A DNA stretch of 64,000 bases, taken from assembly GCA_001661515.1 (NCBI GenBank), contig LUVW01000013.1, forward strand, positions 720,649 to 784,648, written 5' to 3'. The stretch's first letter is position 1; each line of letters starts with the position of its first letter. The notes under the pieces were generated by a model that saw only the letters and a list, made by a program, of their open reading frames with translations, did not search any database and was not told where the DNA came from. The stretch is from Capniomyces stellatus. Taxonomy: Eukaryota; Kickxellomycota; Harpellomycetes; Harpellales; Legeriomycetaceae. A program made the translations under genes and the position numbers. Of this stretch, positions 1-13,087 are shown one piece after another.

Positions 1-2385
1 AGGGGAGGGTGGGGGTATTAATATAGCAGTTTGTTTTGAATGATATATTTAGTACAAGTGTTATTAATGACACTTTAAGGGTGTGGCTATTGAAAAGAAC
101 CAAGCGAGTACGATGGTAAACATTGCTCGGTTCAAGACTTCCGTTCAAAACGGATTATTCGAAAGGTTCATGTGCAATTGAGTTGTTGGCCATGAAGAGA
201 GAGCTAAAATGGTTGTGTAAATCAGGGAGTTGAGGGTTAGGTGTTGAAGGTTGGATGAAAATCATGGATATTTTAATAAAAACAGAAAAAATCTATTGTG
301 AAAAATACCAAATAGTTATTTCCCGACAATAAAAGCTAAATAATGCGAGTTGAGAGGAAAGAATCAAAAAAGCGATTCTCGTCTAATTAAATGTTGAACA
401 ATGCAAGGTTATAGAGGTTGCGGCAGAAAAAAAGAAGAAAAAAGCTGTATGATTTAAATTTGAAAGGCCGAGGAATATGGTTAACCAAAATAAAAACGCA
501 ATACAACGTGGAACGGGGATTCCGAAAAAAATAAAATAACATCAACAAGCAGCAAAAGCTGAAAGAGTAAATAAAAGTGTATTCAAAATGTTTAGAAAAG
601 CTGGGCTAAACTAAAAAAAGCAGCAGGAAAGTATTGGCAAGCAATTTTTAAAGGGCGCGGAGTAAATAGTGCTGGAAGCCTTTGATTTAGACAATTAGTT
701 GGAAAGAGCAACGGAAAGCCCAAAAATTACGAAATTAAAGAAATAATAATAGAAACAATAATAATAGCCTGAAATGTAAAAAAGTCAAGTGGTCAAAAAA
801 GTAAGACGGGTCAAAATAGGCAAATAATAAACAAAAATATGAGAAAGTTGAAAAAGTAGATGAATTCATTTACCGCAATATAGCCAAAACCGATGGAAAA
901 TTTGCGAATCAAATGTCAAGGAAAAGGTTAAATGAGAATACAGGTTTAAGAACATCAGGCCTGGAAATGCAAATGCTATTAACGGAATCGAGTAATTCGT
1001 AAACAAAGAGCAAGAAGGAAAGAAAGAAGAAAAGAAGGAAAGAAAGAAGCATTTTCATTTTTTAAATGTGGACAATTGACAAAAGTAAAACAATAACAAA
1101 AATAAGACAAGAGTAAAAACAATTTACGTAGAGTGCAGAGTTGAAGAAGAAAACAAAGGTGGATAGAAAGAAGAAAAAAAAGTATAAAGCACAAGAAGTT
1201 GTCTTTTCGTTTGAATAAATAGCGTTTGATTTCCGTTTTCGTTTTTGACATTGATTTTCCACCTTTGCTTTTGATTTAAAGAAGACTGTATTCTTTTGGA
1301 TACCTGGCCGAGAAAAAAAAAGATATACACAGGGAACCCGTTAAAAGTGTGCAATACACCATTCAGCTTTATAAACAAGAGAACTGAACCAACGCACTAG
1401 AAGAAAAAGGTAAATAATATTGTAATTTTTTTTTAAGTCTAACAGAACCATCCAAGGAACTATACAGTATGCTCAAAAGGAGAATGTCAAAAGCGGCAAG
1501 AGTGAGGAGAATGAAAGATGAAAAATGCAAGGTGATATCAATTCAAAACCAACAATCGATGGTATACCACTTTGTTGGAGCGGGGTTGATTGTATGCTGA
1601 GCATTGTAAGAGAAAAGGGAGAGGGAGAAGGTGGGGGGAGGGGATGATTGAAGCATTGAGGTGTATAGTAATTATGATAGAGTGATGGATGGGGAAGGTG
1701 GTTGAACAGTTGGTTAACCGGCGGTTGTAGAAAATAGGGTTACAAATAGGGGGGGGGGGGGNNNNNNNNNNNNNNNNNNNNNNGGGGGGGGGGGGGAGAG
1801 CATGCTATAGGCAAAACCAAAATATCGTATGTTACCTTAATTTAGTCTGACTAATAAGGACAAATTACGCAAAAACAAATTGCGCTAAAACAAAAACAAA
1901 AACAACAAAAAAAAGTTGGATTAATTCTTGGAATTTAATTATGACAATTTGGGGAAAGTAATAAATAAGGAAAATAATCGAAGGTTGGGATTAATTTCAT
2001 TGGTAATGCCAACATTTTTTTTTCATAAGAGAGTCAGAGTGTGTGTCAAAAAAAAAAAAGAACGTTTATAATGAATACAAATCAGGAAACAAAAAGAGAA
2101 CAAAGGGATAGGAAGAGTGAAATAGAACAAGACAATGAAATAGACAAAAGTATACAAATACAACTTGAAGCTAAAATATTCTAGATAGAGATTCCAAAAA
2201 CTCGATAAAGAAAATTTAAAAAAAATATAATAATACTGAGCCAAGAAAGATAAATAAATAAATAAGCACGTAAAAGTAGTAATATTAAGATTGTATATAT
2301 TAATAAAATAGTGCAATTGTAGGATTAGCAGCCAAGTAAAAACACAGAATACAAAGTAGACAATACAAGAGGAAAGAAAGGAAAA
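1..2385. other. Intergenic, purine-rich upstream region of ATP-citrate lyase
   Basis: No coding sequence is supported here. The plus strand is strongly A/G-rich, with GAAA-type runs around 1014-1050, and the short open frames on both strands are low-complexity translations without recognisable domains. It probably contains the promoter and 5' UTR of the downstream plus-strand gene. A homopolymer-flanked N gap interrupts it. Confidence 0.7.
1749..1796. other. Assembly gap: poly-G / 22 N / poly-G
   Basis: Thirteen G, then 22 N (1762-1783), then thirteen G. Homopolymer on both sides suggests a scaffold join in an unsequenceable poly-G tract, so the true length here is unknown. Confidence 0.9.
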
Positions 2386-5300
2386 ATGTCAGCAAAAGCT
2401 ATTCGGGAATATGATGGGAAGCTTTTATTAGCACACAACTTGTATACAGCGCCAAGTCTGAGCAAGGACGCAGATAGGGGGGTAAAGTCGAGTGGGGAGT
2501 TCAAGACAGCAGCAACACGTCTTGCGCAAGTGAAGTTTGAGCTGCCAGAAGTGATAAATAAAGAGACGTTGAAGGCGGTTGTGGACCAGGAGCTGCAGAG
2601 AGCAGAGATCTACAATCCTTGGTTGTTGACGACAAAATTAGTTGTGAAGCCTGACCAGCTTATCAAGCGTCGTGGAAAGAGTGGACTTTTGTTGATAAAC
2701 CAGGGATGGGAGGAGGTGAAGGTGTGGATAGCAGAAAGGGCGTTTAAGGAGGTGAAGATAGGGACGATATCGGGGATAATCAAGGTATTTTTGGTTGAGC
2801 CATTTTTGCCGCATGCAAACACAGACGAGTTTTATGTGTGTATCCAGTCAAACAGAGAGGGGGACGAGATCCTGTTTACGCATGAGGGAGGGGTTGAGGT
2901 GGGGGATGTAGACAGCAAGGCAACGCGGTTTTTGATAAACATAGAATCGGCGTTCCCAGAAAAAGAGCAGCTTGTTGAGAAGCTGTTTGGAGCGGTGGAG
3001 TCGGAGGCGAAAAAGAGAGCACTTTATGGGTTTATGGAGAGGCTGTATGCAGTATATGTGGGGCTGAACTTTACATACCTGGAAATCAACCCACTGGTGG
3101 TTATGGAGAGTGGTGAGGGGGAGGCAGAGGTAGTGCCGCTGGACATGGCAGCAAAGTTGGATCAAACAGCAGAGTTTGAGTCAGGAGGAATTTGGTCGTC
3201 GTCAAGAATAACAGAGGAGTTCAAGGCTATGGGGACCAAGATGCCAATTGGAGGGCCACCAATGGAGTTTCCGGCGCCATTTGGCAGAGAACTGACACCA
3301 GAGGAGGCGTATATCCAGGAGCTTGACTCAAAGACAGGAGCGAGTTTGAAGCTGACAATCCTGAACAAGGATGGACGGGTGTGGACAATGGTGGCGGGAG
3401 GAGGAGCGTCGGTGGTGTATGCAGACGCGATAGCAGCGTACGGGTTTGCAAGCGAGCTGGCCAACTACGGGGAGTACTCGGGGGCGCCATCAGAGAACCA
3501 GACTTACGAGTATGCAAAGACGATTCTTGAGCTGATGACGCAGAAAATACACTCTGAGGGCAAGATTTTGATTATTGGAGGAGGAATTGCAAACTTTACA
3601 AATGTAGCAACCACGTTCAAGGGGATAATTCGGGCGCTGAAGGACTACAAGGCACAGCTGATAGCCAACAACGTCAAGATATTTGTGCGAAGAGCAGGAC
3701 CAAACTGGCAAGAGGGGCTCCGAATGATGCGGGAGTTGGGACAGACATTGGGGGTGGAAATCCGGGTGTTTGGACCAGAAACACACGTGACCGCTATTGT
3801 GCCTCTTGCTCTTGGAAAGTCATCGGCAAATGTTGAGGACTTCCACGACAAACTCAAGAAGCAGATTCCAGACACGCCAGCTTCAGTGACGCCCGCTGAG
3901 GAGCTTGAGTCAGGGCTAGACACACCAAACCCAATTCTGCAAGGGATGGGCAAGCCGTCTAGCAAGGCTGGGGGAGCGGCAAAGCTGACTCAGATTTCGG
4001 CACCAGTGGCACACAACTGGTACGCGCCATTTGACTCGTCGACCAGAGCAATTGTGTTTGGAATGCAGCCACGTGCGGTGCAGGGGATGCTGGACTTTGA
4101 CTTTATTTGCAAGCGTGCGCTGCCATCGGTTGCATGCATAGTGTACCCGTTCAGCGGGAACCACGTGCAAAAGTTTTACTGGGGAACTCAAGAGACGCTA
4201 CTGCCTGTCTTTTCGTCGCTCTCAGAGGCGATCAAGAGGTCGCCTGAGGTTTCGGTGGTTGTCAACTTTGCCTCGTGCAGATCGGTGTATGAAACCACAA
4301 TGGAGATGATGTCATACAGCAACATCAAATGTGTTGCAATTATTGCCGAGGGCGTGCCAGAGCGCCGTGCAAGACAGCTGATCTATGAGGCCAACAAAAA
4401 GAGTGTTTTGCTGATTGGACCCGCAACTGTTGGGGGGATCAAACCGGGATGCTTCAAGATTGGAAACACAGGCGGGATGATGGACAACATAGCATCTTCC
4501 AAGTTGTACTTCCCAGGCTCGGTTGCATACGTCAGCAAGAGCGGGGGCATGTCCAACGAGCTCAACAACATCATTTCAAGAACAACCGATGGTGTTTACG
4601 AAGGTGTGGCAATTGGTGGTGATCGGTACCCAGGATCCACGTTCCTTGACCACCTTCTGAGGTACGAGGCTGATCCTGAGGTGAAGCTGATGGTGCTGCT
4701 GGGTGAGGTTGGAGGCGTTGAGGAGTACCGTGTGGCTGAGGCTATCAAGGCCCGGAAGATCACCAAGCCAATTGTGGCGTGGTGTATTGGAACGTGTGCA
4801 AAGATGTTTGAGACTGAGGTTCAGTTTGGCCACGCAGGCGCTCTAGCCAACTCTGACCTGGAGACAGCCGACGCCAAGAACAGCGCGCTGAGGGCGTCAG
4901 GTGTGTTGGTTCCAGACACGTTTGAGGATCTTCCAGCCCTGCTCAACAGAACCTTTTCAAACATGGTGCAGGCAAGAATCATTGTGCCAAAACCTGAGCC
5001 AGAGCCACCAAAAATCCCAATTGACTATGCCTGGGCCCAAGAGCTTGGACTCGTGCGTAAGCCTGCCTCCTTTGTGTCCACCATCTGTGACGACAGAGGG
5101 CAGGAGCTGCTGTATGCCGGCATGAGAATCAGCGATGTATTCCGCGAGGAAATTGGCATTGGCGGTGTTGTTTCACTTTTGTGGTTTAAGCGCAGGTTGC
5201 CAGCTTATGCCTGCAAATTCATAGAAATGGTCCTTATGCTGACTGCTGATCACGGTCCAGCTGTGTCGGGTGCCCACAACACTATTGTTACTGCCAGGGC

Positions 5301-5916
5301 AGGTAAGGATCTGGTGTCGTCTTTGTGTTCAGGGCTGTTGACCATAGGTGACAGGTTTGGCGGTGCGCTTGATGGCGCTGCTGAACAGTTTGGGTCTGCT
5401 TACGACAAGGGACTGACTCCAAGACAGTTTGTTGACTCCATGCGTAAGCAGAACAAACTCATTTTGGGAATTGGACACAAAATCAAGTCCAGAACAAACC
5501 CCGATTTGCGCGTGTCCATAATCACTGACTACGCAAGAAGACACTTCCCACAAACCCCAACCCTCGACTATGCATTTGCAGTTGAGCAAATAACTACCAG
5601 CAAGAAGGATAACCTGATCCTCAACGTTGACGGTGCAATTGGTGTTTTGTTTGTTGATTTGCTTCGCCACAGCGGTGCCTTTTCGCCAGAAGACGCCGAA
5701 GAGTACGCAAGAATCGGAACTCTCAATGGTCTGTTTGTTTTGGGCAGAAGCATTGGCTTCATTGGTCACTACCTCGATCAAAGAAGACTCAAACAGGGTC
5801 TCTATCGCCATCCTTGGGACGATATTTCTTACCTCAACTCTACCCCTACTTCAGGTGCAATCAGCGCCACCACTAACGACAGAGTTCAAGTTGGTGCTTC
5901 CAAAATAATCTCATAA
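2386..5916 (+). CDS. ACLY: ATP-citrate lyase, single-chain (ATP-citrate synthase)
   Basis: A single uninterrupted 1176-residue frame from ATG 2386 to TAA 5914. The enzyme makes cytosolic acetyl-CoA and oxaloacetate from citrate, CoA and ATP, feeding lipid synthesis and protein acetylation. The order matches the animal-type enzyme: an N-terminal ATP-grasp/succinyl-CoA-synthetase-beta-like half, a CoA-binding and ligase middle with the phosphohistidine motif QFGHAG (His about residue 816), and a C-terminal citrate-synthase-like domain with GIGHKIKS (about 1028-1035). Length is close to human ACLY (about 1100), with some extra residues in the linker around residues 490-540. Ascomycetes usually carry two separate subunits, so the fused form is informative about lineage. 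It has no intron, unlike almost every other gene here. It converges on the ATP synthase beta gene 522 bp downstream. Confidence 0.97.
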   Translation: MSAKAIREYDGKLLLAHNLYTAPSLSKDADRGVKSSGEFKTAATRLAQVKFELPEVINKETLKAVVDQELQRAEIYNPWLLTTKLVVKPDQLIKRRGKSGLLLINQGWEEVKVWIAERAFKEVKIGTISGIIKVFLVEPFLPHANTDEFYVCIQSNREGDEILFTHEGGVEVGDVDSKATRFLINIESAFPEKEQLVEKLFGAVESEAKKRALYGFMERLYAVYVGLNFTYLEINPLVVMESGEGEAEVVPLDMAAKLDQTAEFESGGIWSSSRITEEFKAMGTKMPIGGPPMEFPAPFGRELTPEEAYIQELDSKTGASLKLTILNKDGRVWTMVAGGGASVVYADAIAAYGFASELANYGEYSGAPSENQTYEYAKTILELMTQKIHSEGKILIIGGGIANFTNVATTFKGIIRALKDYKAQLIANNVKIFVRRAGPNWQEGLRMMRELGQTLGVEIRVFGPETHVTAIVPLALGKSSANVEDFHDKLKKQIPDTPASVTPAEELESGLDTPNPILQGMGKPSSKAGGAAKLTQISAPVAHNWYAPFDSSTRAIVFGMQPRAVQGMLDFDFICKRALPSVACIVYPFSGNHVQKFYWGTQETLLPVFSSLSEAIKRSPEVSVVVNFASCRSVYETTMEMMSYSNIKCVAIIAEGVPERRARQLIYEANKKSVLLIGPATVGGIKPGCFKIGNTGGMMDNIASSKLYFPGSVAYVSKSGGMSNELNNIISRTTDGVYEGVAIGGDRYPGSTFLDHLLRYEADPEVKLMVLLGEVGGVEEYRVAEAIKARKITKPIVAWCIGTCAKMFETEVQFGHAGALANSDLETADAKNSALRASGVLVPDTFEDLPALLNRTFSNMVQARIIVPKPEPEPPKIPIDYAWAQELGLVRKPASFVSTICDDRGQELLYAGMRISDVFREEIGIGGVVSLLWFKRRLPAYACKFIEMVLMLTADHGPAVSGAHNTIVTARAGKDLVSSLCSGLLTIGDRFGGALDGAAEQFGSAYDKGLTPRQFVDSMRKQNKLILGIGHKIKSRTNPDLRVSIITDYARRHFPQTPTLDYAFAVEQITTSKKDNLILNVDGAIGVLFVDLLRHSGAFSPEDAEEYARIGTLNGLFVLGRSIGFIGHYLDQRRLKQGLYRHPWDDISYLNSTPTSGAISATTNDRVQVGASKIIS

Positions 5917-6438
5917 CCATGTTTCTTTTCTTTTCTTCTTTTTTCTTCTTTAATCATTTTTAGTTTTACTTTACTCTTTTTGTTTTTCATCGATTTATAT
6001 ATATTCTCAACATTTTATGGCTTTGATTGCTAAAACAAAACAAAACAAAATACAATACAATACAATACAAATATTTACATGTCAATTAACTATATCCATT
6101 CCTCTGAACTTACAACCAAGTTGGTGGATCCGTCATATATCGATAAGAAAAAAGAAAATGAAGAAAAAAAAAGAAGAAAAAAAGTAAAGGAATTCATATT
6201 GAGCAAAAGTGAACTTTGATTTTGTTTTGTTTTATTTTATTTTATTACTATTATTACTTGCTACTATACTATCATTGGTGAAAACATAGAAAAAAGGAAA
6301 TAATAGCAAGTAGCAATCGTGTAGTAGTAGTAATATTAATAATAATATGTGATGGGGGGGGGGGGGTAAGGCACCTTGTAATAAAGAACTAATAAAAGAC
6401 TATACTTGACTTTCGATTAATAAATAAACTCGAGTTTA
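5917..6438. other. Intergenic between convergent ACLY and ATP2
   Basis: Shared 3' region of two convergent genes. It holds T-rich stretches just after ACLY, short CAATA-type tandem repeats near 6045-6070, and a 13-G homopolymer at 6354-6366. No gene is visible. Confidence 0.75.
6354..6366. repeat. Poly-G tract (13 G)
   Basis: An uninterrupted run of 13 G in otherwise AT-rich 3' intergenic DNA. It resembles the runs bordering the N gaps at 1762 and 47789, but here it was assembled through. Confidence 0.85.
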
Positions 6439-8486
<2,048 letters not shown>

Positions 8487-10987
8487 TTTTTATACTATAT
8501 AATCAAAACAGTTGGGTCGTATTTTGAACTAAGCGAGATATAATTGTTTAGCTTTTTTGCTATTAGTTTTAATATTCTTGATTACTGTTTTTTTTTCCTA
8601 ATCCTATTTCCTCTTTTTTTACTTCTTTTAATCTCATTTTTTTGCCTAAATTTTTTTTTTTTATTTACTTTTTTTTTTGCTCTTGTTATTACAATCTCAT
8701 TTATCTTTACCGCTTTTGTTATTGATTTTTTTTTTTCATTACATTTTTTTAGACCTTTATCTTCAAATTCTTATCCAGTCGTTTTTTCGTTTCCCCCTCT
8801 ACTTTTTTTTTTTACTCTCAACTCCTACTCACAGATTCTTTTATCCAACCTTGTTTTTTTATTGCTCAAAATCTATAAATTCTCCCCCTAATCTAATTCA
8901 GCATTATCTTATTAGCCCTCTTTCCTTTCTCCCTTCCACCATTTCCTTCTTTCTTTCTGTCTGATTTTATTTTTTTGCTTCCTCCTTGCTTAAAAAGCTA
9001 CTATTTATTTGCTAACTGATTATCTATTCATTTTGCTTCATAAACCCCTATTGCTTTATCCCACCAATGTTCAGTTGCCAAAATCTCTACTATTTTTAAT
9101 TGTATCCCCATTATCATTCCCTTATTGTTTTCTTTTCCTTTTTTTCTTTTTTTCCTTCTTTTTTTTTCTTTCCTGATTCACCACTTTTTTCCTTTTTTTT
9201 TCTTTCCATTTAATCTTTACCAAGCTCGTACATTTACTAGCCAATGGATGTCTAGGCAACATGCCCTATCTTTTTACCCTCGTTTATTGAATCTACATTT
9301 AACCAGTTTTTTTTTTCTTTTGTCTCTTTTGCCAAATCATCTGCTTTTATTTTTTAAAGGCCAACGATCAGCTAATAGAAAAGACCTGATTTAACTGTAC
9401 TTGATTTTCCTTTATTTTATTGGACAATTTTTTCTGATTTGGTCAAGACCGACTTTTGGTTTGAACTCTGAGCTTTGCCATTTTGCCTGTCCTACTACCA
9501 CCACCAAATTGCGAAAACGGCAATCAGCCATCGATAGTCGATGTTGTCAGTAAACCATGATTAGTATCAAAAATTCAAACCCAGCTAATTGCAAGGTTTG
9601 CTAAGTAATAAACGCGAATACATTAGTAAGATACACAATGGCAGCACAGCAGCCCAGGACTTGGAAAGTTTATCTTTTGCGCAGATAGTTTGCCAACTCT
9701 TACTTCAATCTTATAGTCAATTAAGACACAGCTACAATTGAATCAAAACAAAAACAAGCTTTACAATGAATAGGGATGGAGTTTATACAGTGGATGAGCA
9801 TATGTTGACTTTACGTCTATATATCAAAGTCTAGCATTGTCAAGAGCAAAGTAACATGTCCATAAATGTGCCTTACCCAAAGATGGTGCTAGCATATCAT
9901 TGGTCTTCTCTTGACGTTGTTGATACTTTCAGTCAGCTTGAATTCTTTTAAATTTAAAGATGAGTAATACTGTAATACTATAGCACCGTTATGAACTAGA
10001 ATCCGAGTCATCTCTCACCAATTCAGCAAATTCAATTTGTGTGGTTCTATTAAAGGCGCATTTAAGGTTTGAGCCATGTTATAAATAGCTTGTTTTTAAT
10101 ATAAACATTAAACCTCAAAACGAAGCCATTTATTTGAGTGCATTTAAAAATATTTAAAAATACACAACACGCTACACACTAAATATTACACTACACATCA
10201 AAGGTTACATACCATTATTCTCTTCCTCCTCTTGCTTTTGTTTTTCTCTCTTTTTCCAAGGCACAGCTTTACTCAAACACATTTTATTCCACCCCTCACT
10301 ATCAACTCTATATCAAACATACAAGCAAAACGCATACATAATATAATTGATGTACGTTGTATTTTCGATTGTAGTGCTATTTAAAGTTAACACAAGTATT
10401 ATTTTTAGCAGTGGGACCCAGCTATATTTAAAATAATAATAATATCAATAATAATAAAAATACACAAACACACCTTCAGCCTTTAAATATTTGGTCGACA
10501 AAATATTGGCATCCGAGTTAGCCATGCAAAAAAATAATCTTATTCACACGAATATAGTTAATGCACCAAGAGTAAAATAAACAGAGAATGATCAAAAGAA
10601 GAGGAACTAAACACCTTATAAATATAGTACACTTATCCCCTAGCAGTCAACACCAGCTTCGGGGTTTCCTACCTTTACTTTATTTTTTTTTGAAATAACC
10701 TAATGAGTTTATAAATAAACCATATATTATAAGGACTGCTATAAAAAGCCTGCTATCATTTTAAACATAAAGTTCAAAAATACAAAGGACCCTTATCCTT
10801 TTGTACAAGTTAAATCGTTGGACACAAGAAAAAAACTCTTCTCTGTTGACAGACTAATAATCCAAGTACAAGAAAAGTATAAGTAAGCAACAGGGTGTGT
10901 TTTTATCAAAGTTTGTCTAAACACTTTAAATCGCTAAACTCCAAAAGGAATATCTTGTACAGCGAGCCAAAAAGTGATATAGTAAAA
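8487..10987. other. Intergenic between divergent ATP2 and bZIP genes
   Basis: About 2.5 kb without a supportable gene. The part next to ATP2 (roughly 8540-9220) is extremely T-rich on the plus strand, that is, purine-rich on the ATP2 sense strand, and its open frames translate to Phe/Leu/Ser low-complexity sequence. The rest is ordinary AT-rich DNA. It presumably carries promoters for both divergent genes. Confidence 0.7.
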
Positions 10988-12553
10988 ATGTGGTCAAATG
11001 CAGGGTCAGACAAGTCCAATGGTGGTGTAAGTTATGCCATTTATCTATTTAGAACGCAATGCGCGTGTTTTGATAATGAATAGGTCTTAAAAGTAATAAC
11101 AAATGTTGGTGTACCATGTAACAAATAGTACGGCCATTACAACGCATTTCAAGCCCACGTTCTCAACAACGCAGACAACGATATCCATCCACAGCTGGTG
11201 TATATGAATGTTGATCAGCAAGATAGCGGCGGCAGCGATCCTTCCAATTCACTGCCGAGCTTTGATCAAAGCGGCCAGCCAGTTATTTTGCCAAATGACT
11301 ATCACGCACAAATTGAATATCAAAACAGGATTCAGTATCATAACTTTGACTTGGGAGAGGCTCAAGATAGAGTCCAGCTGCAAATAGCGGAAAGAAACCA
11401 AAACCAAAACAAGACGCCAGAGCAAAGCGGCAAAAAAAAAAGAAAGGTCTCGGGGTTTGATGGTAACACCATCGAAAAATGGAAAGAGAGTAGCAATGAG
11501 ATATCAAATAACTCGAGTACATATATGAATTCTGGAGGGACCATTGCAGAAAATACTGGGTTTGAATCAGGGCACGAAAATGGGGAGCTGGGAAGCCGGT
11601 TTTCGCCAGAAAAATCACCAAGAACAATTCGCCGAATCAGGAATGCAGCTGCGGCTGCGCGCATGAGACAAAGACAACAACAAAGAGTTCAAACGCTATC
11701 GGATCGAAAGGAGAACTATATGGAGAGAATTTTGTGCCTTGAAAGCGAGATAAAAAAATTCAGAGATGGGAGCACCCAGTTTGACAAAACAGCAGGAGTA
11801 GCTAGATTGATGGTTGAAGAAATGAAGAAGATGGAGGAGGTGGCCATGTCAACAATGAGAGAGTGCAGTATGATTTGCACAAGAATGAGCGCCATGATAG
11901 GAGAAAATACGGGCGAGACAAAGGTAGAGAGTCTTGGAGATATTATCATCCAAAACAGCATCCAAGGGCTGGGACTAAAAATAATGGCAAATCAAGGCCA
12001 GACTCAAGATCCAACCCAGGGCCAAGATTCGGTGAATTATAGGAATTTTAGCTTAAACTATGGCCAGAATGGAGTCAGAAACGTCAACAGCGGCCTGAAT
12101 CAATCTTATAGTCATGGCCATATCCATAACCAAAGGCAGCTACAAGGAGCAATTATGATACAGAATCAGAACCAGGTCCAGAATCAGATCCAGAACCAGG
12201 TCCAGATCCAGAACCAGGGTCAGAATCTGGATTTGGAGCTGGATCAGGGTCAATGCCAAATGTATATGCAGAATAAGGGTAATAGTGGTGGGAATGGTGC
12301 TGGAATGATAGTTTTTAAGGATAACGGGGATATCAAGCAAAGTAGCGCAGAGACTAGTGCGCTTATTGACCAACTGACAGGCAATAGTACGTTGGCAACT
12401 AACAGCCAAGTCCACTTGCAAATGCAAGAACAGCTAAAGGAGTTAAGTGGCCAGCCACACGAACAAAGCCATGAGCATGCTAATGGAAATAACAGCAACG
12501 AATTTAATGGCCGTAGTATATCAAGCCAAGTGTTAGGGCAAAACACTAGTTAA
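10988..12553 (+). CDS. bZIP transcription factor
   Basis: Two exons, 10988-11026 and 11129-12553, give 487 residues. The ATG at 10988 begins a 13-codon exon ending at a GTAAGT donor; the acceptor AAATAG at 11128 restores the frame. The bZIP signature is clear: basic region RIRNAAAAARMRQR from about residue 180 with N-x7-R-x9-L spacing, then heptad positions L, Y, L, F. The zipper looks short (about four heptads). A Lys/Arg stretch, KKKRKV (about residue 110), resembles a classical nuclear localisation signal. The C-terminal half is Gln/Asn-rich, with a tandem N-Q-x-Q repeat coded at about 12157-12232. It is likely a nuclear, dimeric DNA-binding regulator; the target site and subfamily cannot be assigned. 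It converges on MCM2. Confidence 0.85.
12157..12232 (+). repeat. Coding tandem repeat (Gln/Asn tract) in bZIP gene
   Basis: Imperfect 6- and 12-bp repeats of the CAGAAYCAG / CAGGTC type, coding alternating Gln, Asn, Val and Ile. Such tracts commonly vary in length between strains. Confidence 0.75.
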
Positions 12554-13087
12554 ATGCCACTAGAAGCCATATTTGGCACATCTCACGCATTTAATTTGTA
12601 TATTTATCCTGAAATGTTGACTAGAGTTCAGTCAAAATAAACACTAATTGATAAATAAAGGCGGTATATTGGTATAAAATGACAAATGTGAGTGAAAGCT
12701 GTGAAATTCCGGTACAAAAAAACTCCAATTAAACTGTAAAGATGCGGTAAAGGGATCGTTGGTTGGTAAACTAAACATAGATGTCGACTTCAATAAAATA
12801 AAAGTATAAATGGATATCGTCTTGTTTTTAAAAGTTCATTATTAAGACATATTACTATTATTGCTATTGTTTGGTTGTTGTTGTTTATTTAACGAAAAGT
12901 AAATATAATTTAAAATGATTCAAGAGCATAAAAACTTGACCAAGTGTAAGGCTAGCCGGGCAATAAAAGCAAAAATAGTATAGAAATGGTGTAGACATGG
13001 TATAGAAATGAGAGATAATTAAAAAGAAAATAAAAAGAAAATATAAAATAGACAGAATAGTAGTGTGGTTGTTTAGAAAAAAAAGAG
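12554..13087. other. Intergenic between convergent bZIP and MCM2
   Basis: AT-rich 3' flanks of two convergent genes, with AATAAA-like motifs near 12640-12660 and 12793-12803. No gene is seen. Confidence 0.7.

Noticed and set aside
979..1378. Overlapping minus-strand frames of 66-90 codons upstream of ACLY
   Set aside because: Low-complexity translation of purine-rich promoter DNA; three frames of similar length overlap one another, as expected by chance.
5329..5811. 160-codon minus-strand frame opposite ACLY
   Set aside because: Complete overlap with a strongly conserved enzyme on the other strand; no domain and no splice context.
8544..8964. Hydrophobic Phe/Leu frames between ATP2 and the bZIP gene
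   Set aside because: Low-complexity poly-T translation; looks like membrane protein only because TTT and CTT code Phe and Leu.
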